Below are positions 43,497 through 54,037 of a stretch of 64,000 nt of DNA, in pieces; position 1 is the stretch's first letter; the number at the start of each line of letters is the position of its first letter. Source of the DNA: Burkholderiaceae bacterium (GTDB lineage: Bacteria > Pseudomonadota > Gammaproteobacteria > Burkholderiales > Burkholderiaceae); contig CANFWB010000003.1 in the NCBI GenBank assembly GCA_947450605.1, positions 1 through 64,000 on the forward strand, given 5' to 3'. A program made the translations under genes and the position numbers. The notes under the pieces were generated by a model that was given only the letters and a program-made list of their open reading frames with translations, was not told where the DNA came from and ran no database searches.

Positions 43497-43658
43497 TTGA
43501 AGAATAGGCATATTGGGGATGCGCTAAAGACATCGACCAATGGTTTACGAATACTGTTACAGGAGCGCGCAGCAAGATTAGAGCTTGCTCTAGTTATGGT
43601 TGCGCTGGTCGCTTTTTTGTTTTCTCGCAGTATCTATGCCTTAGTAATTAATGGTTAA
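43497..43658 (+). pseudogene. Possible N-terminal fragment of a DgkA-like diacylglycerol kinase (53 aa)
   Basis: TTG-start frame LKNRHIGDALKTSTNGLRILLQERAARLELALVMVALVAFLFSRSIYALVING*; stops where the AT-rich segment begins. Confidence 0.45.
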
Positions 43659-44601
43659 TAATGTAAAAAGAGCTGTGATATTAATATCGACTTTAGGGTT
43701 GATATATTTTACTGCCTATTCAGTTAATATCTCACAATTGAAGCCGTCATTAACGATTGAATTTTTTATTTATGCATCAATAGCGCTAATATTCCTTCTA
43801 TTTTCATACGCATTATCCTGTTTAAGATGGCTTTTATTGTTAAAGACAATAGATAAATCTCTAAAATTTTCAGATATTTTCTATATCTTCTATCTATCAA
43901 ATACTATATCAACATATATACCAGGTATGCTTTTAGGCGATTATTTTAGATATGAATTACTGAGGAAAAAAATTAGGTTAGAGGGCATCTGGAATGCGAT
44001 ATCCTATACGGTGCTAGTTGATCGCATGATTTCATTGACCTCATTAATAATTAATATATCTTTATTTTATATGATTTTTATAGAAAAAGATATATTAATA
44101 TATAATATTATATATTATATATTAATTGGAATTCTTTCAATAATTATAACTTTATATGTTATCTATATTGTTAGAATTAAAATTATTAAATTATTGTATA
44201 ATCTTGAAGGTTTTGGTGGAATAAAAATATATAATTTTCTTAGTTTTATTAACAATAATAAACTAAGAATTTTTTTCTTAATTCCATTTTCAATGTTGGT
44301 CAATTACACTGTACTTATATCTTTTTATTTTATAACTGTTGCATATGAACTAAATTTAAATTTTATCGCAAGTTCGATGTCTGTTCAACTTGCCTTTTTT
44401 GGAACCCTAATTCCTCTGTCGCCAAGCGGCCTCGGAATCTCAGAATATATTTATAGTGAAATGTATTCATTAATAACTAATAGCTTTAATAATATAATCT
44501 ATGTATATGTTGCATTTCGCCTTGTGTGCCTTATAGCCAATCTACCATCTTTTTTATATATATTTATGAATTATTTTTCAAGTAATCATCCAAAAATTTA
44601 G
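43651..44601 (+). CDS. Lysylphosphatidylglycerol synthase TM region-like (UPF0104) membrane protein
   Basis: CLRWLLLLKTIDKSLKFSDIFYIFYLSN...IPGMLLGDYFRYELLRKK; LIPLSPSGLGISEYIY. Confidence 0.75.
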   Translation: MVNNVKRAVILISTLGLIYFTAYSVNISQLKPSLTIEFFIYASIALIFLLFSYALSCLRWLLLLKTIDKSLKFSDIFYIFYLSNTISTYIPGMLLGDYFRYELLRKKIRLEGIWNAISYTVLVDRMISLTSLIINISLFYMIFIEKDILIYNIIYYILIGILSIIITLYVIYIVRIKIIKLLYNLEGFGGIKIYNFLSFINNNKLRIFFLIPFSMLVNYTVLISFYFITVAYELNLNFIASSMSVQLAFFGTLIPLSPSGLGISEYIYSEMYSLITNSFNNIIYVYVAFRLVCLIANLPSFLYIFMNYFSSNHPKI

Positions 44602-44662
44602 AACTTATTAAAAAAATTACAGAAGAAAATATGTTTAATCATTATGTTTATTTTTCTATTGC

Positions 44663-45667
44663 ATGAATATTTTATTAACTGGCGGTGCTGGGTATATCGG
44701 TAGCCATGCCGCTGTAGTATTGACAGAGGCTGGTCACGAAGTGGTGCTGTTGGATAACTTTAGCAATAGTAATAAGAGTGTTCTAAAGCGCATACGTAAA
44801 ATCCTTGGCAGATCTCTGCCCTGTATTGAAGCAGATGTCCGCGATACAGATATTGTTGAGAGGGTTTTGCGCGAATACAAGATCGGGGCTGTTATTCACT
44901 TTGCAGGGTTAAAGGCAGTGGGTGAGTCTGTGGCTAACCCTATTTCGTATTACGCCAACAATGTTCAGGGGTCGATTAACCTATTTCAGGTCATGCAAAA
45001 GGTTGGAATTAAAACTTTGGTATTTAGCTCAAGTGCAACCGTTTATGGTGAACCCAAGTATTTGCCATTCGATGAAGATCATCCAAAAAATCCCATGAAT
45101 CCCTACGGGCGATCTAAGCTACAGGTTGAAGAAATACTTCGGGATTTAGCTGACTCAGACTCCGAGTGGAAAATCGCTTGCTTGAGATACTTCAACCCAG
45201 TGGGTGCTCATGAGTCAGGTCTTATTGGCGAGGACCCCAATGGCATCCCAAATAATTTGATGCCATATGTTGCGAAGGCTGCTTCTGGGGAGCTTCCCCA
45301 TTTAAATATATTTGGCGATGATTATGAAACGTGCGATGGCACAGGTGAGCGCGACTATATCCATGTAATGGATTTAGCTGAGGGGCATATGGCAGCGATA
45401 TCTTATCTAAAAAACCATGCGGGCTTTACTTGCGTTAATTTAGGCACAGGTAAACCTCTATCGGTAATGGATTTATTAAATGCTTTTGAGAAAGTAATTG
45501 GGAAAAATCTTAAAAAAGTAGTTGTTCAGCGACGCTCGGGAGACTTGCCTTGTTACTATGCCAGCGTTGAGCAGGCGAGCATCCAGCTTAATGGGAGTGC
45601 ATTTCGATCAATTGAAATCGCATGTAGAGACATTTGGAAATTTCAGAAAGCAGACAATTTCCAGTGA
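44663..45667 (+). CDS. galE: UDP-glucose 4-epimerase
   Basis: MNILLTGGAGYIGSHAAVVLTEAGHEVVLLDNFSNS; SSSATVYGEP; PYGRSKLQVEEIL. Confidence 0.95.
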   Translation: MNILLTGGAGYIGSHAAVVLTEAGHEVVLLDNFSNSNKSVLKRIRKILGRSLPCIEADVRDTDIVERVLREYKIGAVIHFAGLKAVGESVANPISYYANNVQGSINLFQVMQKVGIKTLVFSSSATVYGEPKYLPFDEDHPKNPMNPYGRSKLQVEEILRDLADSDSEWKIACLRYFNPVGAHESGLIGEDPNGIPNNLMPYVAKAASGELPHLNIFGDDYETCDGTGERDYIHVMDLAEGHMAAISYLKNHAGFTCVNLGTGKPLSVMDLLNAFEKVIGKNLKKVVVQRRSGDLPCYYASVEQASIQLNGSAFRSIEIACRDIWKFQKADNFQ

Positions 45668-47007
45668 AAAGGGTGATATCTTTTTTTGCAATTGACAAAT
45701 CAATAGCTCTTAATCTATTTGGGCGTGGGTGGCAGTCAATTGCAGGGCTAATTACCTTATGGGCAATTGGACATTACCTAACTGTGATCGAACAGGGCTT
45801 CTATTTCACATTTTTATCGGTTTTGGGTTTGCAGGTATTTTTTGAGCTTGGGTTGGGCTATGTAATTTTGCAGTTTGCTAGTCATGAAGTTGCTCACCTG
45901 ACTTGGAATAAAGCAGGGCTGCTTGAAGGTGATTTATTGGTAAAAAATCGTCTAAGCGCATTCTTTCGCTACTCCTTAACTTGGGGTTTAGTAGTTGCTA
46001 TATTGATTCTGGCGATTATTTTTCCAGTAGGTCACTATTTTTTCAGTAAACAACCTATCACTAACAGTGGCTATATTCTATGGCAGGCACCATGGTTTTT
46101 AATTTGTCTTTTTTCATCTTTGGTAGCCTTGGTCAATATAATTTTTTGCTACCTAGAGGGGTGTGGGTTTGTTAAAGAGATTGCTGGCGTCAGAGTAATT
46201 CAAAATGTTTTAGCCAGCATAGCAATGTGGGGTTTATTGAAATTTGACGGGCACTTATATTCAGCCTCATTGATGTTGGCTGTATCTGCAGTTGTGGGAA
46301 TTTTTTATCTAATTTTTTGTAAAAAACAATTTATCTTAGATATATTTAGAACAAAAAAATTTGGGGGATTAAGGTTAGATTGTTCTAAGGAATTATGGCC
46401 GATGCAATGGAGAATTGCCCTTAGTTGGATAAGTGGCTATATAGTTTACCAATTGGCATCACCAATTGTTTTCGCATATCAAGGGCCGAAAGCAGCCGGT
46501 CAAATTGGGATGAGTATGGCAATAGGATTGGCTTTAATGTCATTCTCGATGGCCTGGATTAGTACAAAATCAAACAAATTTGGAATGTTAGTTGCCAAGA
46601 GAAATTTCAAAGAATTAAATAAGGTATTTTATATTTCAGCAAGAGCATCGTCGTCATTGGTATTTGTAATGGCATTAATGGCAAGCGGGATAAATTATTT
46701 TCTGCACATTAATGGTAGTAATTATGCAGATAGGCTTTTGGCGCCAACAGCATTTTTTGTGTTGATGTTGTCATCGGTTGCGACATTTCTGACCTATGCA
46801 TTGGCGCTATACATGCGGGCGCACAAAAAAGAGCCACTGGCATTTAATTCCCTACTTGGCGCAGTTGCATCTATTTCATTTTTGTTCATATTCGCAAAAT
46901 ACTATAGTTTAAATGCGGTAGTTTTAGGGTACTTTATTGTTTCAGTTATGATTTTGGGCTTAACTGTTAAAAAATTTATAGAGAAAAAGAAAGAGTGGCA
47001 GGAATAA
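45634..47007 (+). CDS. Polysaccharide flippase (Wzx-like)
   Basis: 457 aa, ~12 predicted TMs, MATE/Wzx-like, in a glycan locus. Confidence 0.65.
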   Translation: MEISESRQFPVKRVISFFAIDKSIALNLFGRGWQSIAGLITLWAIGHYLTVIEQGFYFTFLSVLGLQVFFELGLGYVILQFASHEVAHLTWNKAGLLEGDLLVKNRLSAFFRYSLTWGLVVAILILAIIFPVGHYFFSKQPITNSGYILWQAPWFLICLFSSLVALVNIIFCYLEGCGFVKEIAGVRVIQNVLASIAMWGLLKFDGHLYSASLMLAVSAVVGIFYLIFCKKQFILDIFRTKKFGGLRLDCSKELWPMQWRIALSWISGYIVYQLASPIVFAYQGPKAAGQIGMSMAIGLALMSFSMAWISTKSNKFGMLVAKRNFKELNKVFYISARASSSLVFVMALMASGINYFLHINGSNYADRLLAPTAFFVLMLSSVATFLTYALALYMRAHKKEPLAFNSLLGAVASISFLFIFAKYYSLNAVVLGYFIVSVMILGLTVKKFIEKKKEWQE

Positions 47008-47738
47008 ATTCCGCAAACTCTGAATGTTATATGAATAATAAAAATATTAATAATGAATATGTAAATTACAGAGAATTTAAAGGATGGAATACCTTTTTTA
47101 ATCCTACCGATTCTGAAGTAAGTCAACTTGATTACGAGTTTAAAAATGTGCCAATTCAGTCGGGAACATTACTTTTAGATGTTGGATTTGGTAACGGAGC
47201 TTTATTAAAATGGGCCTCAAATAAATTAGCCAATATAGCTGGGATTGAATTAAACGACGAGCTGATTAGGGAGGCTAAAAAATTCGAAATAAAGCTGTAT
47301 TCATCACTAAATTCTGTCGAATCAAAATCAATCGATGTACTTACATTCATGGACGTTTTTGAGCATTTAGAAATTATGGAAATTAATCAAACTTTAGTAG
47401 AGGCAGCGAGAGTTCTGAAAGATGGCGGATATTTGGTAGCACGTTTTCCTAATTGCCAAAGTCCAGCCGGTTTGATAGAGCAGTTTGGAGATGTTACTCA
47501 TAAAACTATGCTTTCAGCCCCAATTCTTAGCGCTAAGTTGAAGGAGCATGGGTTTAAAATAACTTCTATTGCCGGAGCTATTCCCCTCTCAGAATTCCCT
47601 GTTGGCATAAACGCAAAGATTCTATTGGGCATTAAAAAAGGTGTCAGAAAAATCATCCTGTTAATCTACAGGCTTGGATTTGGAACAGGTAAAGCTTTAC
47701 TCTCACCAAGTATAATTGTCACGGCAAAATTAGATTAA
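46995..47738 (+). CDS. Class I SAM-dependent methyltransferase
   Basis: LLLDVGFGNGALLKWASNKLANIAGIELND; VLTFMDVFEHLE. Confidence 0.8.
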   Translation: MAGINSANSECYMNNKNINNEYVNYREFKGWNTFFNPTDSEVSQLDYEFKNVPIQSGTLLLDVGFGNGALLKWASNKLANIAGIELNDELIREAKKFEIKLYSSLNSVESKSIDVLTFMDVFEHLEIMEINQTLVEAARVLKDGGYLVARFPNCQSPAGLIEQFGDVTHKTMLSAPILSAKLKEHGFKITSIAGAIPLSEFPVGINAKILLGIKKGVRKIILLIYRLGFGTGKALLSPSIIVTAKLD

Positions 47739-47751
47739 GAAAGTTATAGAA

Positions 47752-48597
47752 ATGAATCAGAGACTTAGAGAATTAGCTAGATTAATTTTTAATTTAATAC
47801 AAAATATAGAGGTATTTTTTTTGAGGTTATTCGGCATTATTGATTTTCCGGTTCCACCAAATTCGAATATGCGAAGAACTTCAGCAAAAACAATTAAACA
47901 CTACATTTACTCGGGCATTACAACATACCTGCCAATTGCAACCTTAGCGCAGTATTTAGGCGTGAACTTTGATGAAAAAATAAAGGCACTTGACTTTGGT
48001 TGCGGTGGGGCTGGTCAGTTGAGGATGTTTACAAAACATTTCCCCGCTACGCATTTTTATGCCTGTGATGTAGATCCAAGCTCGATAGATTTCATTAAGC
48101 GATGTTATCCTCAAGTAAATTCTTGCGTGAGTAATTTCAAGCCGCCATTACCTTTTGAGTCAAATCAATTTGATTTAATTTACAGCGTCTCTACTTTTTC
48201 ACATTTTGATGCTGAGACAATTGACATATGGCTTTTAGAATTTTCTAGAATTTTAAAAGTGAACGGAATTCTCTTATTAACAATTGAAGGTGAATTTGCA
48301 ATTAAAGTAGTTGCAGATGAGACAGCTGAAAGTCCTGAATTAATTAAATTGGAATTGGAAAAAAGCGGAATTTTTTACAAAAATTATGATTGGTTAGGCA
48401 CCTTGCAAAAAAGGGGGAGGGCACTAACAAAAAGTGTAGATATTTCCACTTATTTTGGATCTGCTTATGGGAATACAGTACTAGGCAGGAAATTTATAGA
48501 TGAAAAGTTTAATAACCATGGGCTCAAAGTCATGGGTGTGTCCGAGGGAATAATTTGTGAGAGGCAGGATTTAATAGCCTTGAAAAAGTTGGCTTAA
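47752..48597 (+). CDS. Class I SAM-dependent methyltransferase
   Basis: ALDFGCGGAGQLRMFTKHFPATHFYACDVDPSSIDF; FDLIYSVSTFSHF. Confidence 0.8.
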   Translation: MNQRLRELARLIFNLIQNIEVFFLRLFGIIDFPVPPNSNMRRTSAKTIKHYIYSGITTYLPIATLAQYLGVNFDEKIKALDFGCGGAGQLRMFTKHFPATHFYACDVDPSSIDFIKRCYPQVNSCVSNFKPPLPFESNQFDLIYSVSTFSHFDAETIDIWLLEFSRILKVNGILLLTIEGEFAIKVVADETAESPELIKLELEKSGIFYKNYDWLGTLQKRGRALTKSVDISTYFGSAYGNTVLGRKFIDEKFNNHGLKVMGVSEGIICERQDLIALKKLA

Positions 48598-49731
48598 TTG
48601 AATAAGATTTTTATTCTTAATGATCATGCAGTTGTTATGGGTGGAGCTGATGCGGTAGCAATTTCTCAATATAAAGACTTCAGAAAGTCTGGCCTCGATG
48701 TAACACTTTGCTCTGTAGTTGATGAGAGTCTACAGAAAAATACCGATGATCTGATTGGTTATCCACTTTACCCACGCTATTTTTTGAAAAATTTATTCTG
48801 GATAAAGGCTTACAAAAAAGTAAAAAAATTATTTGTTATGAATGATATTGGTATATATATTATTCATAGCTGGACGAAACAATTAAGCTCATCAATATTT
48901 TATGCATTAAGAGGAAAAAAAGTTTACATTGTTGCGCATGACTATTTTCTAGTATGTCCAAATGGTGGTCTATATAACTACAATAAAAAACAAAAATGTA
49001 ATGTTAGGGGTGGTGGGGCAAAATGCTTATCTATAAATTGTGATAAATCGAGCTATTGGATAAAGATTTATAGGTGGCTGCGATTCTGGATTCAGGCATT
49101 TGGGATAAAAATTTGCAATCCGCAGATCATTGCTTTAAATGAATTGCAAGTTGGGTTGTTTGCTCAATTCCCTCGCGTCCAACTACTCAAAAATAAGATA
49201 GATCAAGATTTCTGTTTTCCTGAAATAAATTCATCAAATAGAAAATATCTTACTTATATTGGTAGAGGCGATCCAGAAAAAGGCGTGAGCGTATTGGGAG
49301 ACCGAGAATTGGTTTCTAGTTTACCAATAATGGTTATAGGCCCAGAAAAAGGGTCGCTCGGACCATCTTTTGAGAATGTAATTTATACCGGATGGCTCAG
49401 CGAAGGTGATATTAGGAGGCATATTGATCAGACCATAATTGGAATTTTTCCTTCTTTATGGAATGAGGTAGATCCACTTACGCCTTGGAAGTTTTTTTCG
49501 CGAGGCATTCCTGTTGCGTGCTGTATAGAAAATATTTTTGGCCAGTTTATGGTTAATAAAATTCCTGAATTAGTTTATTCCAATGTGAATGAGTTGAATT
49601 TTTTACTTCAAAAAATTGAGGATAAAATTTTTTATGACAAATTATGTGAAAAAGTTAAAGATTTATATGTCTCTGAAGTCGAAATAAGATCAGATATATG
49701 GTCAAGGGGTTTTAATGAAATTATTAATTGA
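48598..49731 (+). CDS. Glycosyltransferase (GT4-like)
   Basis: YIGRGDPEKGVSVLGDRE; VIYTGWLSEGDIRRHIDQTIIGIFPSLWNEVDPLTPWKF. Confidence 0.75.
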   Translation: MNKIFILNDHAVVMGGADAVAISQYKDFRKSGLDVTLCSVVDESLQKNTDDLIGYPLYPRYFLKNLFWIKAYKKVKKLFVMNDIGIYIIHSWTKQLSSSIFYALRGKKVYIVAHDYFLVCPNGGLYNYNKKQKCNVRGGGAKCLSINCDKSSYWIKIYRWLRFWIQAFGIKICNPQIIALNELQVGLFAQFPRVQLLKNKIDQDFCFPEINSSNRKYLTYIGRGDPEKGVSVLGDRELVSSLPIMVIGPEKGSLGPSFENVIYTGWLSEGDIRRHIDQTIIGIFPSLWNEVDPLTPWKFFSRGIPVACCIENIFGQFMVNKIPELVYSNVNELNFLLQKIEDKIFYDKLCEKVKDLYVSEVEIRSDIWSRGFNEIIN

Positions 49732-50821
49732 TGGAAGGCCTGTAAGGTCGCCGTTAAGTGGATCGGCAGTATTTGTTGTAAATTTAGCAAGAGCAATGTC
49801 AAAATTTGATGTAGAAACATCTATTTTTTTTCAAAGCGATAGAAATAGAAATCAAGAGATTAAAAATCTATCCGATTTAAAGCAGATTGTCAGTCATGCA
49901 AACAAAACTTATGAGAACTTGCTGGCTGAATATGGCTTCAATTGTAAAGCGTTAAAATCTTTTAAAGAGTTAGTTGCTCATGAAACCTATTTTGCAAGGA
50001 TGCCCATTAAAGCCGCTAAAAAAATAGCAACCATTCATGACGTCATCCCACTTGATTATCCAAAATGGTTTTCGTGGAGAAACAGTCACTATGCAAGGAA
50101 AAATTTCTATCGGCAGATGAGTGAATGTGATCATGTAGTCTTTTCATCTAATTTCACCTTGGATAGGGCCCTGAGTTACTGCGATGAGGCCCCTAAGTCT
50201 TCAGTAATACAGTTGGCTGTTAGTGAAAATATACAAAACTCATTTGATAGTTATGGCAAAGAAAAAAATTTACCTCCTAAGTTCTCGCACCTTGATCAAT
50301 ATATTTTAATGGTCGGGAATGTAGAGCCAAGAAAAAATATTCCAATAGTGGCAGAGGCAATCGGAATATTAAATAATCGACTGAATTTAAATCTTAATCT
50401 TGTAATTGCAGGTAAGGAAAACTTTAAGAGCCAAGAGATACTTGTTGAGAGCTCCAGAAAGCTTGGCAAAGATCCGATTTGCCTGGGTTTTATATCTGAA
50501 GATGAGAAGATTGCCCTTTATCAAAATACAGCCTGTCATGTGTATGCTTCTAAATACGAGGGTTTTGGTATTCCTCCTGTTGAAGGGCTACTTATTGGTG
50601 CGCCTACAGTTGTTGCACAAAATACTAGTCTTCTGGAGATTACACCCTCTCCAGAAATGGGTTTTCAGACTGACGATTGCTTAGACTTGGTTAATGCGCT
50701 GGAAAGAAATCTATTTAGATCGCCATTTTTAGACAAGTCAATTGATATGAATTTCCTCAAGAAGCATTTTTCTTGGACCCGGGTTGCTGATGAATACTAC
50801 CAAATTTATAAGTCTCTATAA
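49715..50821 (+). CDS. Glycosyltransferase family 4
   Basis: KIATIHDVIPLDYPKWF; MVGNVEPRKNIPIVAEAI; HVYASKYEGFGIPPVEGLLIGAPTVV. Confidence 0.88.
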   Translation: MKLLIDGRPVRSPLSGSAVFVVNLARAMSKFDVETSIFFQSDRNRNQEIKNLSDLKQIVSHANKTYENLLAEYGFNCKALKSFKELVAHETYFARMPIKAAKKIATIHDVIPLDYPKWFSWRNSHYARKNFYRQMSECDHVVFSSNFTLDRALSYCDEAPKSSVIQLAVSENIQNSFDSYGKEKNLPPKFSHLDQYILMVGNVEPRKNIPIVAEAIGILNNRLNLNLNLVIAGKENFKSQEILVESSRKLGKDPICLGFISEDEKIALYQNTACHVYASKYEGFGIPPVEGLLIGAPTVVAQNTSLLEITPSPEMGFQTDDCLDLVNALERNLFRSPFLDKSIDMNFLKKHFSWTRVADEYYQIYKSL

Positions 50822-51460
50822 ATGCGATCGATTCCGAATAATACTAAGGATTTAATCTATCTGATATCAAAAGTTGGATTTAGTCCAATTCGTGGCCTGT
50901 TAGTTTGGTTGTTCATGTCGAAAGGGTCTGGACTTCCTTTTGTGGGTCAAGGCGTAAAAATAATTTCTGCGCGGATGATCACATGTGGAAAGTTAGTGTG
51001 GATTGGTCAATATTGCTACATAGATGCACAATCTGAAGTAGGAATCAAGCTAGGGAGCGGTGTCACCCTTCGAGAGGGGGGGACCATACAGTGTAGAAGC
51101 GGGCTGAATACTCCTGGTGCAGGGTTATCTATTGGAGAAAATACATTTATAGGTCCTAATTTCAAGATAGGGGTGGGTGGATTTATTGCGATTGGCAAAA
51201 ATTGTCAATTCGGTTCACATTGCTCCATTAATGCTGAAAGTCATGTTGTGGGATCTGATGGCACTTACACGTCAGGTAAAACTCAGCGAAAAGGAGTTGT
51301 GATAGGGGATGATGTTTGGGTCGGTGATGGCGTTATCTTTTTAGATGGAATCCAAGTCGGATCAAATTCAATCATTGGTGCCGGATCAGTAGTTAATAAG
51401 GATGTTGATTCAGGGACCGTGGTGGCAGGCATTCCCGCAAAATATTTACGAAAATTGTGA
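50822..51460 (+). CDS. Hexapeptide-repeat acyltransferase
   Basis: Left-handed beta-helix repeats; VVIGDDVWVGDGVIFLDGIQVGSNSIIGAGSVVNKDV. Confidence 0.85.
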   Translation: MRSIPNNTKDLIYLISKVGFSPIRGLLVWLFMSKGSGLPFVGQGVKIISARMITCGKLVWIGQYCYIDAQSEVGIKLGSGVTLREGGTIQCRSGLNTPGAGLSIGENTFIGPNFKIGVGGFIAIGKNCQFGSHCSINAESHVVGSDGTYTSGKTQRKGVVIGDDVWVGDGVIFLDGIQVGSNSIIGAGSVVNKDVDSGTVVAGIPAKYLRKL

Positions 51461-52563
51461 CCAGAAAGTTTCAATACTTCCTGCTTTGCGCTTATTTTAT
51501 AGCGCCACATTATTTATTTTATTATCTATTTGATATTAGAGCTATTAAGCCATTTGATATCGCAGCTTTATTCATACTAATTTCATTTATTTTCAATAGC
51601 AATTTTAAATTTAGAATTGATAAAGCCTTTTTTTATCTTGCTAGCTGGTATTTCATAAGAAGCATTATTTCTAGCTTCGAAATAGGCGCAGAGTCATTGC
51701 TTTATGGTGTCAAACTTTATGAATATTTAGTTATTTTTACGGCCATAGGACTTCAAGATAAAGTCGCTAAAAATAAATTACTTTTAATAATAATAATAAG
51801 CACGATTTTCTGGGCATCTCTAGAGTTGTTTGGTTATTCTCTAAATATAGGGTGGGGGGATAGACTGTCAGCCCAATATGGTGGACCATATGAGCTTGGT
51901 GCAATAGCTATAATAGGGGTAATTTTATTTAGAGAATCAAAGTACAGATTAATAAGTTTATTTATACTATTATTAAGTGGAGCAAAATCTTCAATATTAA
52001 GTTTATTTTCCTCTACATTAATATATAAAAAAAAATATGCGATATTAGGAATTGCTTTAATAGTAGTAGCAGGAATATTTTTTAATGAACAGTTTAGGGG
52101 TCGAGAATTTATAATAAGCACTACTGATTTACTAAGCGATAATTTATTAAAAATATATAACGATGTAAATACAACGGAAAATAAGCATGAATATGATGAA
52201 AATTGGAATTCACGAGAGGTATATTTTAAAGGCAGCAATATAGATTTAAGTACAGGATCTAGAATTTACACATATTTTCTGATAATAAAATCTATCAGTG
52301 GACTTGGATGGATATATGGAAATGGGCCTGGGTACTATTCTGCAGCTGTGGACTCATCGATACTTAGGTTGTTGGGTGAGACTGGTTTAATGGGATTGAT
52401 TCTGTTTGCGTTGTTTATGAGAAAAATATTTAGTGGTATCGGCTATCATTGGTTAACATTGGCAGTTACATTAAATATGCTCCTTGTCGACATATTTTTT
52501 TCAGCTCGTTTTTTATGTGTACTTTATCTTATCTTTATTATGAAATATGAAAATAAAAAATAA
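51457..52563 (+). CDS. Wzy-like oligosaccharide polymerase
   Basis: Multi-TM; GLGWIYGNGPGYYSAAVDSSILRLLGETGLMGLILFALFMRKI; very AT-rich. Confidence 0.65.
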   Translation: MTRKFQYFLLCAYFIAPHYLFYYLFDIRAIKPFDIAALFILISFIFNSNFKFRIDKAFFYLASWYFIRSIISSFEIGAESLLYGVKLYEYLVIFTAIGLQDKVAKNKLLLIIIISTIFWASLELFGYSLNIGWGDRLSAQYGGPYELGAIAIIGVILFRESKYRLISLFILLLSGAKSSILSLFSSTLIYKKKYAILGIALIVVAGIFFNEQFRGREFIISTTDLLSDNLLKIYNDVNTTENKHEYDENWNSREVYFKGSNIDLSTGSRIYTYFLIIKSISGLGWIYGNGPGYYSAAVDSSILRLLGETGLMGLILFALFMRKIFSGIGYHWLTLAVTLNMLLVDIFFSARFLCVLYLIFIMKYENKK

Positions 52564-54037
52564 AGCTTTGATGTTAGGAATTATTTTTTTAGTTCCATTA
52601 GCCCTATTGATAATATATGGCGAACAACCTCTCCTTGAGAGGCATGCATATAGGCAAACCCAAACGGCACTAACAACATTTTGGATAATTCAGGAAGGTT
52701 TAAGATTGGATTATCTTACTCCAGTTCTTGGATTTCCATGGAGTGTACCGCTAGAGTTCCCTATGTATCAAGTAATCGTAGCTTTATTTGTGAATATATT
52801 CTCAGTGAGTTTGGACCTGGGCGGAAGAATGGTGGGATTAATTTTTTACTATTTAATTTTAATTCCGCTATACCTGATATTAAAACCATTCGGTAAAAAA
52901 GCTATTTTTATTGGAATGGTTATGTATATAACTAGTCCACTTGAATTATTTTATTCAAAAGCCTTTTTAATAGAATCTACAGTAACTTTTTTAGCATTAA
53001 TTTCATTATATTCATACCTAAAATATTTAGATTCGAACTTAAAAAAATATCTTATTATTTTTCTTATATCAACAACGCTAGCAGGGCTTCAAAAAATTAC
53101 AACATTGTTACCGTTACTTTTAGTATATTTTTCAGATAATATTTATTTTATCTTTAAATATAAAAATTTTCCAAGAAATAGAATTGTTGTTGTATTAGGG
53201 ATTGCGTTATCATTTTTACCTAGTATTTTTTGGAGCTTATACTCCGACATAATAAAAAATACAGGCTATTTGTCATCTTACATTAGTAGTACTCAGATGA
53301 GGGAATGGATTTTTGGAACAATCCAATTTCGTTTGGATATATTATATTGGGCCAAAGTTTTTATATTTAGATTGATATTATTGGGCGGGTTAATTGTGCC
53401 TGTATCATTGATTGTCTATAGATATTTTAAAGCAAAGATAGTTTTTAACAGAATTTCATTTTTGTTTTTAATAACGAGTTTATTAGGCCCTTTAATATTT
53501 GCACCATTATACTTTGTGCATGATTATTATTATAATTCATCAATTGCGTTTATGATTTGCGCGTTGGCTATAATTTTATGTACTAATGAAGCGGAATTAA
53601 TAAATAAAAAGTTTTTTTCTATTATTTCGGCTATTTTATTTATAAACTACATTATTTATGGGTTATTTTTAAATAATTTTAATAATAAAATAGCTGACAT
53701 TGATAAAAATTCACATGAGATTGGGTTGTACTTAAAAGATAAGGTAAAGAAGGCTGATGTAATTGTAATTCTTGGCCTTGATTGGAACAGTACCATACCG
53801 TACTACTCGCAGCATTATTCATTGATGCTTCCAGATTGGATCCCGTTGGAAAATCCTGTGGTTTCTAATCCAGAAAAATATATAGATGGAAGAAATATTG
53901 GTGCTATTGTAGTTTGTCGATCTGGATTATGGCGAGAAAATTTTACAGATCAAACAGTGAGTGATTTAATGAGTAAAATTAATGGTAATTTATTTGAATA
54001 CAAATCATGTTTTATCAAGATAGGTAATAAAGAATGA
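52547..54037 (+). CDS. GT-C type (ArnT/PMT-like) membrane glycosyltransferase
   Basis: LLERHAYRQTQTALTTFWIIQEG...; polytopic; FYSKAFLIESTVTFL. Confidence 0.7.
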   Translation: MKIKNKALMLGIIFLVPLALLIIYGEQPLLERHAYRQTQTALTTFWIIQEGLRLDYLTPVLGFPWSVPLEFPMYQVIVALFVNIFSVSLDLGGRMVGLIFYYLILIPLYLILKPFGKKAIFIGMVMYITSPLELFYSKAFLIESTVTFLALISLYSYLKYLDSNLKKYLIIFLISTTLAGLQKITTLLPLLLVYFSDNIYFIFKYKNFPRNRIVVVLGIALSFLPSIFWSLYSDIIKNTGYLSSYISSTQMREWIFGTIQFRLDILYWAKVFIFRLILLGGLIVPVSLIVYRYFKAKIVFNRISFLFLITSLLGPLIFAPLYFVHDYYYNSSIAFMICALAIILCTNEAELINKKFFSIISAILFINYIIYGLFLNNFNNKIADIDKNSHEIGLYLKDKVKKADVIVILGLDWNSTIPYYSQHYSLMLPDWIPLENPVVSNPEKYIDGRNIGAIVVCRSGLWRENFTDQTVSDLMSKINGNLFEYKSCFIKIGNKE

